Origin: Comamonas endophytica
Lineage (GTDB): Bacteria; Pseudomonadota; Gammaproteobacteria; Burkholderiales; Burkholderiaceae_C
Direction of reading: 5' to 3'
Length of the DNA stretch: 64,000 nt
Assembly: GCF_023634805.2 (NCBI RefSeq)
Contig: NZ_CP106882.1
Coordinates: 310,001 to 374,000 of the forward strand
Under the pieces are notes generated by a model. The model made no database searches and was not told where the DNA came from. It worked only from the letters and a program-made list of their open reading frames with translations. How positions within the stretch are numbered: position 1 is the first letter of the stretch; every line of letters begins with the position of its first letter. Position numbers and translations under genes: made by a program. Shown piece by piece: positions 31,275 to 39,256 of the stretch.

Positions 31275-32252
31275 TCAGCAGTCCAGCACCAGCGTGCCCG
31301 AGCGGCAGCCCGAGACGCAGATCATCATCGACCGGTTGGCCGCCTGCTCCTGTTTCGTCAGGATCAGGTCGCGGTGCTCGACATCGCCCGAGATCACCTT
31401 CACCTCGCAGGCGCCGCAGACTCCCTCGCGGCAGCTGTAATCGGGGTTCAGGCCGGCGTCGATCAGCGCATCGAGCAGCGCCACGCCGGGCGCGACATGC
31501 ACCGCCTTGCCGGAACGGCGCAGTTCGACGCAATAACCTTCCCCGGGCGTTTGGTCCGGCGATCGCGGCCCGGCCCCGAAACGCTCCAGGTGCACCTGCG
31601 CCGGATCGCGCGCGGCGCAGGCGCGCTCGTAGTCATCGAGCATCGACTGCGGGCCGCAGCAGTAGAAATGCGCATCCGCGGGCTGGGCCGCCAGCAGCTG
31701 GTCCAATGCGGGGCGCACGCCGCGCTCGCTCCTGAAATGCCAGTCCACCGTCAGCAGGCCCTGCGAAGCGGCGGCCAGCGCCCCGATCTCGGAGACGAAG
31801 GCCGCGCCCTCGCGGCTTGCGGCGCAATAGATCAGATGCGCGGGCCGGCCCAGCGCGACCAGGCGCTGCGCCATGGCGTAGATCGGCGTGATGCCGATGC
31901 CGCCCGCCAGCAGCACGCTGCGCGGCGCGGCCTCCTGCAGGGCGAAATGGTTGCGCGGCGCGCCGATGGCGATCGTCTGTCCGACGCGCAGCCGCTCGTG
32001 CACATGGCGCGAGCCGCCGCGGCTGGCGCGATCGAGCGTGACGGCCACGACATAGCGGTGGCTTTCGCCGGGGTTGACGAGCGAGTAGCTGCGCACCAGG
32101 CCCTCGGCCAGATGCAGGTCGATATGCGCGCCCGCTTCCACCGCCTGCGCGAACCCGGTAGCGGGCGCCAGCGGGCGCAGCTCGATGCTGACGATGCCCA
32201 CTGCTTCGTGGCGCAGCTGGTGGACCAGGGCTTGGAGGGTATTGGAAGACAT
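31275..32252 (-). CDS. Phthalate-dioxygenase-type reductase (FMN/[2Fe-2S])
   Basis: A 325-residue electron-transfer reductase for the Rieske oxygenase encoded upstream. The flavin-binding barrel has RSYSLVNPGESHRYVVAV, and the NAD domain GGIGITPIYAMAQ with YCCGPQSMLDDYE. A C-terminal plant-type [2Fe-2S] ferredoxin domain has the Cys cluster CREGVCGAC and a final Cys in MMICVSGC. The order FNR-NAD-ferredoxin is that of phthalate dioxygenase reductase and VanB-like proteins. The start at 32252 (MSSNTLQALV) is 5 nt after the SDR stop. Confidence 0.92.
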   Translation of the reverse strand: MSSNTLQALVHQLRHEAVGIVSIELRPLAPATGFAQAVEAGAHIDLHLAEGLVRSYSLVNPGESHRYVVAVTLDRASRGGSRHVHERLRVGQTIAIGAPRNHFALQEAAPRSVLLAGGIGITPIYAMAQRLVALGRPAHLIYCAASREGAAFVSEIGALAAASQGLLTVDWHFRSERGVRPALDQLLAAQPADAHFYCCGPQSMLDDYERACAARDPAQVHLERFGAGPRSPDQTPGEGYCVELRRSGKAVHVAPGVALLDALIDAGLNPDYSCREGVCGACEVKVISGDVEHRDLILTKQEQAANRSMMICVSGCRSGTLVLDC

Positions 32253-32257
32253 GGCAA

Positions 32258-33037
32258 TCACATGATGTGCAGGCCACCATCCACCATCAGCGTAGTGCCG
32301 GTGATGAAGGAGGCTTCGCTGGAGGCCAGCCAGACGATCGGCCAGGCGATCTCCTCGGGCGCGGCCCAGCGGCCGATCAGCGAGGTGTCCTTGCGCTCGG
32401 TCTTGAGCTGTTCGATGCTCTTGCCCTTGTCCTGCGCGCGGCCGACGTGGAAGTCGGTCAGCGTCGAGCCCGGGCACACGGCATTGGCGCGCACGCCATG
32501 CGCCGCCTCCTCGAATGCCAGGCTGCGCGTATAGGCCAGCTGCGCGGCCTTGGTGGCGTCGTACAGCGCCATGCCCTTGCGCCCGGTCACCGCGTAGCAG
32601 GATGAGACGTTGACGATGCTGCCCGCGCCCGACGCACGCAGCGCCGGCAGCGCCGCGCGGCAGTAGTTGGACATGCCGACCAGGTTCACGCCGACCATGG
32701 CCTGCCATTCGGCCGCAGTGGCGTCGGCGGCGGCGCTGTAGTTGCGCATGGCGGCGTTGTTGACCAGGATGTCTAGGCCGCCCCACTGCGCCGTGCATTG
32801 CCGCACCGCGGCCAGCGCGGCGGCCTCGTCGGCCACGTCGGCGGCCAGGCAGGCCAGGCGCGCATCGGGCAGCGCGCCGCTGATCGCCAGGCGCGTGCGC
32901 TCGAGCGCCTGCGCGTTGGCATCGACCAGCAGCACGGCCGCGCCCTCGCGGCAAAACAGGTGGGCGGCCGCGGCGCCGATGCCGGCGCCGGCGCCCGTGA
33001 TCAGGGCGGTGCGTCCCGCCAGTCTGGAGTGGTTCAT
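32258..33037 (-). CDS. Short-chain dehydrogenase/reductase
   Basis: A 259-residue classical SDR. The NAD-binding motif is TGAGAGIG, the NNAA motif is NNAAM, and the catalytic Ser and Y-x3-K lie in NVSSCYAVTGRKGMALYDATK. It sits between a Bug protein and the oxygenase reductase, so it probably oxidises a dihydrodiol or an alcohol formed from the oxygenase product. The start at 33037 (MNHSRLAGRTAL) is 2 nt after the Bug protein stop; a much longer open frame upstream belongs to the shadow of that gene. Confidence 0.9.
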   Translation of the reverse strand: MNHSRLAGRTALITGAGAGIGAAAAHLFCREGAAVLLVDANAQALERTRLAISGALPDARLACLAADVADEAAALAAVRQCTAQWGGLDILVNNAAMRNYSAAADATAAEWQAMVGVNLVGMSNYCRAALPALRASGAGSIVNVSSCYAVTGRKGMALYDATKAAQLAYTRSLAFEEAAHGVRANAVCPGSTLTDFHVGRAQDKGKSIEQLKTERKDTSLIGRWAAPEEIAWPIVWLASSEASFITGTTLMVDGGLHIM

Positions 33038-33039
33038 GG

Positions 33040-34020
33040 CTAGTCCGCCTTCGCGCCGGTGGCCTTGATGACGCTGCCCCAGCGGCCGATCTCGGTGCCG
33101 ATCCAGTCGCTGAATTGCCTGGGCGTGCCCGCCACGGTCTCGAATTCCATTTCCTGCAGGCGTTTGCTGATGTCGGGGGAGTTCAGGATGCGCACCATCG
33201 CCTGGTGGTAGGTGTTGATGATGTGCGGCGGCGTGCGCGCCGGCGCCAGCAGGCCGATCCAGGAGGTGGCCTCGAAGTCCTTGAGCCCGGACTCGGCCAG
33301 CGTGGGGACGTCGGGCGTGCTGGGAAAGCGCTGGGAGCCGGTCGAGGCCAGCAGCTTGAGGCGCCCCTCCTTGACGAAACCCTGCACGTTGCCGGGCACG
33401 AAGAAGCCGGCGTGGATGTTGCCGGCAATCAGGTCCGTCACGGCCGGCCCCGCACCGCGGTAGGGCACGTGCGTCATCTGGAAATGCGCCGCCGACTTCA
33501 TCATCTCCATGGTCAGGTGCGAGGCGCTGCCCACGGCCACCGAGCCATAGGTGTACTTCTTCGGGTCGGCCTTCACCTTGGCGATGAAGTCCTTGATGTC
33601 GGTGAAGCCGCTGTCCGGGCTCACCACCAGGAACTGTGGCGACTTCACCGCCAGCGTGATGGGGGCGAAATCCTTTTGCGGATCGAAGGGCATCTTGTCG
33701 AACAGCGTCACGTTGATCGCCATCGGCCCGTTGTAGCCGATGAGCAGCGTGTGGCCGTCGGGCGCGGCGCGGCTGACCTCGTAGGCGCCGATGTTGCCGC
33801 CCGCCCCGGGCTTGTTCTCCACGACGAAGGGCTGCCCCAGCGCCTCCTGCAGCTTGGGCGCGATCAGCCGCGCCAGCACATCGTTGGTGCTGCCGGTGAT
33901 GGGCACGACAATGCGCACGGGCTTGGTGGGGCGCCACTCGGGCGCGGCCTGCGCCGCGGCCGCGGACATGGCGCAGGCGCATAACGCCAGGGCGGCGCCC
34001 AGCTTGCGGTGGATCTTCAT
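33040..34020 (-). CDS. Bug/TctC-type periplasmic substrate-binding protein
   Basis: A 326-residue tricarboxylate-binding-type receptor (Bug family). It has a signal peptide ending AAAQAAPEW, the family opening RPTKPVRIVVPITGSTNDVLAR, the ligand-contacting VENKPGAGGNIGAYEV, and VPYRGAGPAVTDLIAG. No TctA/TctB membrane genes are nearby, as is usual for expanded Bug sets in Burkholderiales. It lies inside the Rieske oxygenase operon, so it probably binds the aromatic acid substrate for uptake or sensing. Confidence 0.9.
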   Translation of the reverse strand: MKIHRKLGAALALCACAMSAAAAQAAPEWRPTKPVRIVVPITGSTNDVLARLIAPKLQEALGQPFVVENKPGAGGNIGAYEVSRAAPDGHTLLIGYNGPMAINVTLFDKMPFDPQKDFAPITLAVKSPQFLVVSPDSGFTDIKDFIAKVKADPKKYTYGSVAVGSASHLTMEMMKSAAHFQMTHVPYRGAGPAVTDLIAGNIHAGFFVPGNVQGFVKEGRLKLLASTGSQRFPSTPDVPTLAESGLKDFEATSWIGLLAPARTPPHIINTYHQAMVRILNSPDISKRLQEMEFETVAGTPRQFSDWIGTEIGRWGSVIKATGAKAD

Positions 34021-34081
34021 GGGTCTGTCTCCGTTGTTCTAATGGATCCGGCAGGGTCATGCGCCCTGCCGGGCGCGGGCA

Positions 34082-35344
34082 TCAAAGGCTGAAGACCGGC
34101 TTCTTCGTCGCGTCGGCCAGTTCCTCGCGCGCCCAGGCCACGGGGTCCTGCTCCTTCGGCAGCAGCACGCCCGCGGGGCGCACGTGCTGCGCGCCGGCGT
34201 CGAGCGCCGGCGGGGTCTGGCCCTGCTCCAGTCCCAGCGCGGCTTCATGCAGCATGCGCCGCGCCATGACGATGGCCTTGTCGGTGGGCAGCAGCCTTTC
34301 GGCCTCGTGGTCCTGGATCGTGCCCATGCTCTCCTGCAGCGAATAGTCCTGCGCCGAGAAGCCGAAGATGCCGCTGTACGAGCGTTCCTCGCGCTGGGCC
34401 ACGCGGTCCATGCCGTAGTCGTTGTCGCGATTGGCCTTCGGAATGAAACTGCCCGGCGCCTCGTATTCCACGTGGATGCCCTTGCCCTCCTCCATGGCCT
34501 GGCGCTCCTCGTCGGTCAGCGGCTGGCCCGGCTGCCAGTTGATGCTCCAGGCCCAGCAGCTGTGGTCGTCGATGGGCACCCAGACATGGCCGCCCAGCGC
34601 ATGGTTGCCGAAGGGCGCGATCAGCGTGAACCAGGGGAACAGCCACTGCGTGATGCGCCAGTAGTAGGAGTCGGGCTCGCCATTGCGCCGCCCGAACAGG
34701 CTCAGGCCGAAGGGCGTCTGCTCGATCTCGAACTTCACGTTGCCGTCGGCCTTGATGTAGTCGAGCGCCTTGACGCCCTGGTGCATCGGGTCGGTGTCCA
34801 CTTCGTAGCGGTGCACATAGGACACGTGCGCGGTGTCGATGCCGCCCTCCATTGCCTGCAGCCAGTTGCTGTACTGCAGGCGCTTGGAGACGAACACATG
34901 CTCCGGCGGCAAGGTGCACCACTCGAGCTCGGGCGGCGCGGGCTGCTCCTCGGCCGGGCCCATGTAGGCCCAGACGATGCCGCCGCGCTCGACGCAGGGG
35001 TAGCCCTTGATGTGCATGCGCGAGCAAGCCTGCGGCGACGAGGGAACGTCCACGCACTGCCCACGGCCGTCGAACTTGACGCCGTGGTAGGCGCAGCGGA
35101 TGCCGTTCTCCTCGTTGCGCCCGAAGTACAGCGACACGCCGCGGTGCGAGCAGAACTCGCCGATCAGGCAGGCCTGGCCATCCGTGTTGCGAAAGGCCAG
35201 CAGCTTCTCGCCCAGCAGCTGCACGCGCACCTGCGGGCCGTCGGGCTCGGGGATTTCACGCGATGCCAGCGCCGGCACCCAGTAGCGGCGCATCAGATTG
35301 CCCATGCGCGTGCCGGGACCGACGCGGGTGAGCGTTTCGGACAT
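34082..35344 (-). CDS. Rieske non-heme iron ring-hydroxylating oxygenase, alpha subunit
   Basis: A 420-residue oxygenase of the phthalate 4,5-dioxygenase-like group that hydroxylates an aromatic substrate using electrons from the reductase at 31275. The Rieske [2Fe-2S] ligands are C65-x-H67 and C84-x2-H87 (CSHRG, CAYHG). The mononuclear iron His pair is H173 and H178 in DTAHVSYVH. There is no beta subunit gene, as expected for this homo-oligomeric class. The start at 35344 (MSETLTRVGPG) fits the family. It is the first gene of the operon, with two operator-like dyads upstream. The substrate is not predictable beyond an aromatic carboxylate or ether. Confidence 0.93.
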   Translation of the reverse strand: MSETLTRVGPGTRMGNLMRRYWVPALASREIPEPDGPQVRVQLLGEKLLAFRNTDGQACLIGEFCSHRGVSLYFGRNEENGIRCAYHGVKFDGRGQCVDVPSSPQACSRMHIKGYPCVERGGIVWAYMGPAEEQPAPPELEWCTLPPEHVFVSKRLQYSNWLQAMEGGIDTAHVSYVHRYEVDTDPMHQGVKALDYIKADGNVKFEIEQTPFGLSLFGRRNGEPDSYYWRITQWLFPWFTLIAPFGNHALGGHVWVPIDDHSCWAWSINWQPGQPLTDEERQAMEEGKGIHVEYEAPGSFIPKANRDNDYGMDRVAQREERSYSGIFGFSAQDYSLQESMGTIQDHEAERLLPTDKAIVMARRMLHEAALGLEQGQTPPALDAGAQHVRPAGVLLPKEQDPVAWAREELADATKKPVFSL

Positions 35345-35406
35345 TTCTTTGTTCAAGGTCGTCTCCGTGGGACAGTTGGAATAATTTGTTCGTCTGGCAA
35401 GACTGC

Positions 35407-35469
35407 TGTCCATTTTATGGATAGTTTGTCTTGTGTCAAATTTTCATAAGACTGTCCATCTGACGGACA
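35407..35469. promoter_or_regulatory. Two IclR-type operators upstream of the oxygenase operon
   Basis: TGTCCATTTTATGGATA (35407-35423) and TGTCCATCTGACGGACA (35453-35469) lie 46 bp apart in an A/T-rich promoter region upstream of the oxygenase start at 35344. Both share the TGTCC-N7-GGAYA frame with the iclR promoter site at 31231-31247. Confidence 0.65.
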
Positions 35470-35587
35470 TCTCGAAGCGACCCGAGATGGATTCCAGAGC
35501 AACGAGGGGAAGAATGGCTGCACCCTGCCACGCAGCGGAGTGCGTGAAAGCTTGGGGGCCGGAGCAGCCACGGACAGGACTGGCTGT

Positions 35588-35645
<58 letters not shown>

Positions 35646-35880
35646 ATGAAGGATGCTGCTGGCGCGGGCTGCGGGAAAGCAGCGGCAATGGCTGCGCAGC
35701 AGGCAGGTGCGCAACAGCCGGAAGGAGGAAAGGAGGACAGCTGCAGCCCGAGGGAACAGGCAGGCTTGTTTCAGGGAGCGGGATGTGGGCCAGCGAGGCT
35801 GGCGCCCGGAGGCTGGAGCGCCACGGCTCCCATTGCATCGACGGCCCCCGCCCCTGGAGGCCGTCGTTCCTTGGGTGAAA

Positions 35881-35898
35881 CGCCGGCGAATGCCGGCG
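35881..35898 (-). terminator. Hairpin after the Bug gene at 35907
   Basis: CGCCGGC (35881-35887) and GCCGGCG (35892-35898) form a perfect 7-bp stem with a GAAT loop (ATTC on the minus strand), 8 nt beyond the Bug protein stop. On the minus strand it is followed by TTTCA, a weak T-run. Confidence 0.5.
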
Positions 35899-35906
35899 CC
35901 CGCCGC

Positions 35907-36875
35907 TTACTCGGCGCGGATATTGCCGTCGCGCATCACCTTGCCCATGCGCTGCACCTGCAGGTCGATGAACTTCTTCACTTCGGCGGGGCTGCCGGTG
36001 AAGGGCTCGCCGCCGACGCTGGTGATGCGTTCCTTGACATCGGGCGCGGCCAGCGCGGTGTTCAGCGCCTGGGTCAGCTTGGCGGCGACTGCGGGCGGCA
36101 CGCCGGCGGGCATGAACATGCCGTTCCATTCATAGGCTTCGGCGTTGGGCACGCCGGCTTCAGCCAGCGTCGGCACGTCGGGCAGCAGCGGCGAGCGGCG
36201 CGCGGCCATCACCGACAGCGGGCGCAGCTTGTTGGCCTTGATGTTGGACAGCGAGGAGCCGATGTTGGCGACGTAGACCGGCACATGTCCGCCCATGACG
36301 TCGGCCATGGCCGGGGTGCCGCCCTTGTAGGGGATGTGCGTCATCTTCACCTTGGCCTGCTGCAGGAACTGCTCGGTGGCCAGGTGCTGGGTCGAGCCCG
36401 TGCCGGGCGAGGCGTAGGAGATGGAGTCGGGCGCCGAGCGCGCCATCTGCACCAGGTCGGCAGTGGTCTTGGCCGGGTGGTTCGGCGTCACCGTCAGCAC
36501 CAGCGGGAACACGCCCAGGATGCCGACCGGCGTGAAGGCCTTGGCCGGATCGTAGGGCAGCTTGGGGAACAGCGTCGGGTTGATGGCGTAGCCACCGCCG
36601 TCCACCAGGATGGTGTAGCCGTCGGGCCGCGCCTGCGCCACATAGCCCGCGCCGATCTGGCCGGCGGCGCCGCCGCGGTTCTCGATCACGACGGGCTGGC
36701 CCAGCACCGCCGCCATCTTCGGCGCCACCAGGCGCGCCAGCATGTCGGCCGCGCCGCCGGCGGGATAGGCGACGACGATGGTGACCGGCTTGGCCGGCCA
36801 GTTGGTCTGGGCCGAGGCCGCAAAGGGCAACAGCGCCGCGAGGGCAAAGGCAGGGAATTTTAGGCGGAATGCCAT
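35907..36875 (-). CDS. Bug/TctC-type substrate-binding protein of the acid-sugar cluster
   Basis: A 322-residue periplasmic receptor. It has a signal peptide (LAALLPFAASAQT), then WPAKPVTIVVAYPAGGAADMLARL, VIENRGGAAGQIGAGYVA and IPYKGGTPAMADVMGG. It is third in a minus-strand operon after the SAF-domain oxidoreductase and the DeoR regulator, divergent from otnK-otnC, so a four-carbon or branched sugar acid is its likely ligand. The start at 36875 is preferred because the signal peptide begins there. Confidence 0.9.
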   Translation of the reverse strand: MAFRLKFPAFALAALLPFAASAQTNWPAKPVTIVVAYPAGGAADMLARLVAPKMAAVLGQPVVIENRGGAAGQIGAGYVAQARPDGYTILVDGGGYAINPTLFPKLPYDPAKAFTPVGILGVFPLVLTVTPNHPAKTTADLVQMARSAPDSISYASPGTGSTQHLATEQFLQQAKVKMTHIPYKGGTPAMADVMGGHVPVYVANIGSSLSNIKANKLRPLSVMAARRSPLLPDVPTLAEAGVPNAEAYEWNGMFMPAGVPPAVAAKLTQALNTALAAPDVKERITSVGGEPFTGSPAEVKKFIDLQVQRMGKVMRDGNIRAE

Positions 36876-36903
36876 GGGGATATCTCCAGTTTTTGAAAAA
36901 TGA

Positions 36904-37740
36904 TCAGTGCGGCTCTGCGGCCGCATCGGGCAGGGCGCGGGCGATCTCCAGATCGAGCCCAGCCTCGCGCATGCGCTGCGCCGCGGCTTCGGACAGCGTG
37001 TCGTCGGTGACGATCAGGTCGAACTCGCCGAGGGCCGCCACGCGGTAGGTGCCGTAGGTGCCGTATTTGGCATTGGTGGCCAGCAGCACGCGCTGCGAGC
37101 CGATGGCCATGGCCGCGCGCTTGACCTCGACCTTGGGCGCCGAGGGCGTCGTGACGCCGCGCTCCAGGTCCCAGGCGCTGGCCGAAAGAAAGGAAATGTC
37201 GGCGACGAGCTGGCGCAGCGTGGCCGCGGCCAGGGGGCCGATGCTCGAGCCGTTGCGGTGGTCGAGCACCCCGCCGGTGTGCACCACCGTGACCTGGGGC
37301 GCCTCGGCCAGCATCAGCGCGACATGGAAGTCGTTGGTGATTACCGTCATGTCGGCCAGCTCGACGATGCGCGGGATCAGGCAGGCCACCGTGGTGCCCG
37401 CGTCGAGGTAGACCGTCATGCCCGGCTTGAGCAGGCGCGCGGCCTGCGCCGCGATGCCGCGCTTTTGCGGCAGCTCGGTGACCGACTTGGCCTGGTGCGT
37501 GGGCTCGACGGTCTGGTGGCTGGCGATGCGCACGCCGCCCGGCACCGCATACACCCGCCCCTGCTCCTCGAGCGCCGCCACATCCCGGCGCACCGTCATG
37601 TGCGAGCAGCCCAACAGCTCGGTGAGCTGGTGCATGCTAAGCACCTGGTGCTTGTGCAGCTGGCGCACGATGGTCTCGCGGCGCTGCGCGGGAATCATCC
37701 CGGCAGCCCGGACGCTGGAATGCTCGACGGTCTCGCTCAT
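36904..37740 (-). CDS. DeoR/GlpR family transcriptional repressor
   Basis: A 278-residue sugar-phosphate-responsive repressor. The DeoR HTH is at about 15-65 (RRETIVRQLHKHQVLSMHQL, then LGCSHMTVRRDVAALEEQG). The DeoRC sensor domain carries YLDAGTTVACLIPRI and VITNDFHVALMLAE. It is encoded 13 nt after the SAF oxidoreductase and is the likely regulator of the divergent otnK promoter region, which holds several TCACA half-sites resembling GlpR-class operators. The start may instead be the internal Met at 37698. Confidence 0.9.
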   Translation of the reverse strand: MSETVEHSSVRAAGMIPAQRRETIVRQLHKHQVLSMHQLTELLGCSHMTVRRDVAALEEQGRVYAVPGGVRIASHQTVEPTHQAKSVTELPQKRGIAAQAARLLKPGMTVYLDAGTTVACLIPRIVELADMTVITNDFHVALMLAEAPQVTVVHTGGVLDHRNGSSIGPLAAATLRQLVADISFLSASAWDLERGVTTPSAPKVEVKRAAMAIGSQRVLLATNAKYGTYGTYRVAALGEFDLIVTDDTLSEAAAQRMREAGLDLEIARALPDAAAEPH

Positions 37741-37753
37741 GCTGCCGCCGGGA

Positions 37754-39124
37754 TCAGTCCTGCAGACCCGCCAGCCAGGCGGCGCGCAGCGCGGGATCGT
37801 CGCCGCTGATGTCGTCGAGCGTGATCAGCTCGCCGGCGCGGATCTCGCGCGCCGTCGTGGCGTGTGCCGCGAGGTACAGCGGCGCGACATTGGCGTCTGC
37901 CTCGGCGCGTGCCAGCAGCACCGGCTTGACGCCGGTCACGTCGTGGTGGTGGCCGCCCATACGCAGCACCGTGCCGGCGGGAATGTCCTCGATCGCGCGG
38001 CCGGCCAGGATCGCGTGCTGGGCCGGCTTGTCGCTGCCCGAGGCGCGGCCGTGCAGCACCGCGTTGAGCAGGCTGATCGGCGTTTCCACGCCCATGAAGT
38101 GGTAGGGCAGGTACATGCAGGCGTAGCGGCCATTGCGGCTGACCACATGGCCTTTCTGTGCCAGCAGCTGCCAGGTCGGGCCGTCGCCGGTGCGCACGAC
38201 GACGAACACGCCGCCGGCGAAGCTGGCCTCGTCGGCCAGGCGCAGCACGTTGAAGACGTCGATGACGCCCGGGCGCTGCACGATGCCGCCGTCTTCGCGC
38301 AGCGCGTAGATGTCGGCCAGCTCGGCGGTGCGCGCCACGGGATAGTGCATGGCTTCGACGTCGGCCGTCAGGCCGGTGTTCGATGCCACCACGGCCATCT
38401 CGCAGTAATCGGCGGTGGCGCTGGTCTTCCAGCCCTTGAGCGCGGCGCGACGCGCGGCCAGCGTGGCGGGAATGTCGTCGCCCAGCGCCAGCAGATCGCC
38501 CAGCTCGGGGATCGAGCGCGTCTCGTCCAGCTGGCGCACCTCGCCGCTGCGCGGATCGAACACCAGGTCGTACTCGCCCGACTTGCCGGCGGCGATGATC
38601 TCCAGGCCCAGGGTGCGCGCCCAGCTGACCCAGCCGATCAGGTTGGCGGGCTGGTCGCCGTCGGCGGTGGTGTAGACCACGCCACGGGCCTTGGCCAGGC
38701 GCGACATGGTGATGCCGGCGACGGTGTCGACTTCCTTGCTCACCATGGCGACATGGCGGCCGGCCTCGATGGCCTCGCAGGCCACGCGGTAGCCGACCTT
38801 GGGATTGCCCGTGGCCTCGACCAGGATGTCATGCGCCACATGGCGCAGCAGGCCGGCATCGGCCACCAGGCAGATGGCATCGGCGGGCAGCGCAGCGATA
38901 TCGTCGGCGCTGTGGCACTCGACCAGTTGCGCGGCGGGGAAACCCAGCTCCTCGCACATCGCGCGCAGGCCGGGCACGTCCAGATCGCACAGCGCGGACG
39001 GCACCAGGCGCGGCATCAGGCGCGTCTGCGCCAGCAGCGTGCGGGCAAAGCCGCCTTTGGCGCCGGTCAGGGTGTAGCGCACCTTGCGCTCGGGTTGGTC
39101 GGCAAACAGAAGCTCGAAATTCAT
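37754..39124 (-). CDS. NAD(P)-dependent homoserine-dehydrogenase-like oxidoreductase with SAF domain
   Basis: A 456-residue protein of the predicted homoserine-dehydrogenase-like group with a C-terminal SAF domain. The N-terminal part has a Rossmann-like region (RYTLTGAKGGFARTLLAQ, HDILVEATGNPKVGYRVA), and the SAF segment near the end includes AREIRAGELITLDDI. This superfamily also contains the Brucella DXR-like reductoisomerase (DRL). Here the divergent kinase/decarboxylase pair points instead to oxidation, or oxidation with skeletal rearrangement, of a sugar acid before phosphorylation. The start at 39124 (MNFELLFADQ) lies next to the operator array. The exact reaction is inferred from context. 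Confidence 0.8.
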   Translation of the reverse strand: MNFELLFADQPERKVRYTLTGAKGGFARTLLAQTRLMPRLVPSALCDLDVPGLRAMCEELGFPAAQLVECHSADDIAALPADAICLVADAGLLRHVAHDILVEATGNPKVGYRVACEAIEAGRHVAMVSKEVDTVAGITMSRLAKARGVVYTTADGDQPANLIGWVSWARTLGLEIIAAGKSGEYDLVFDPRSGEVRQLDETRSIPELGDLLALGDDIPATLAARRAALKGWKTSATADYCEMAVVASNTGLTADVEAMHYPVARTAELADIYALREDGGIVQRPGVIDVFNVLRLADEASFAGGVFVVVRTGDGPTWQLLAQKGHVVSRNGRYACMYLPYHFMGVETPISLLNAVLHGRASGSDKPAQHAILAGRAIEDIPAGTVLRMGGHHHDVTGVKPVLLARAEADANVAPLYLAAHATTAREIRAGELITLDDISGDDPALRAAWLAGLQD

Positions 39125-39165
39125 AGATGGTCCAGTGCATTGAAGGCAGCGCGTCCATCTATTAT

Positions 39166-39242
39166 TCACAAAACCTCACAAGAAATCACAGGAATAGCCC
39201 CAGGTTGTTCAAATTTGTGAAGTCGCGTACCATTTATTCACA
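39166..39242. promoter_or_regulatory. Array of TCACA half-sites in the otnK divergent promoter
   Basis: TCACA occurs at 39166, 39176 and 39186, exactly 10 bp apart, then inverted (TGTGA) at 39216-39220, and again at 39238-39242 within TTCACA. The 132-bp gap between the two divergent starts is otherwise A/T-rich. The half-site resembles those of the GlpR/DeoR class, fitting the DeoR repressor encoded in the operon. Confidence 0.6.
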
Positions 39243-39256
39243 TTTTTCAAACACCT

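Noticed and set aside
32258..34060. A 600-codon frame fusing upstream sequence to the SDR
   Set aside because: The first 340 codons are an out-of-frame shadow of the Bug gene, and the SDR begins with its own Met and NAD motif at 33037.
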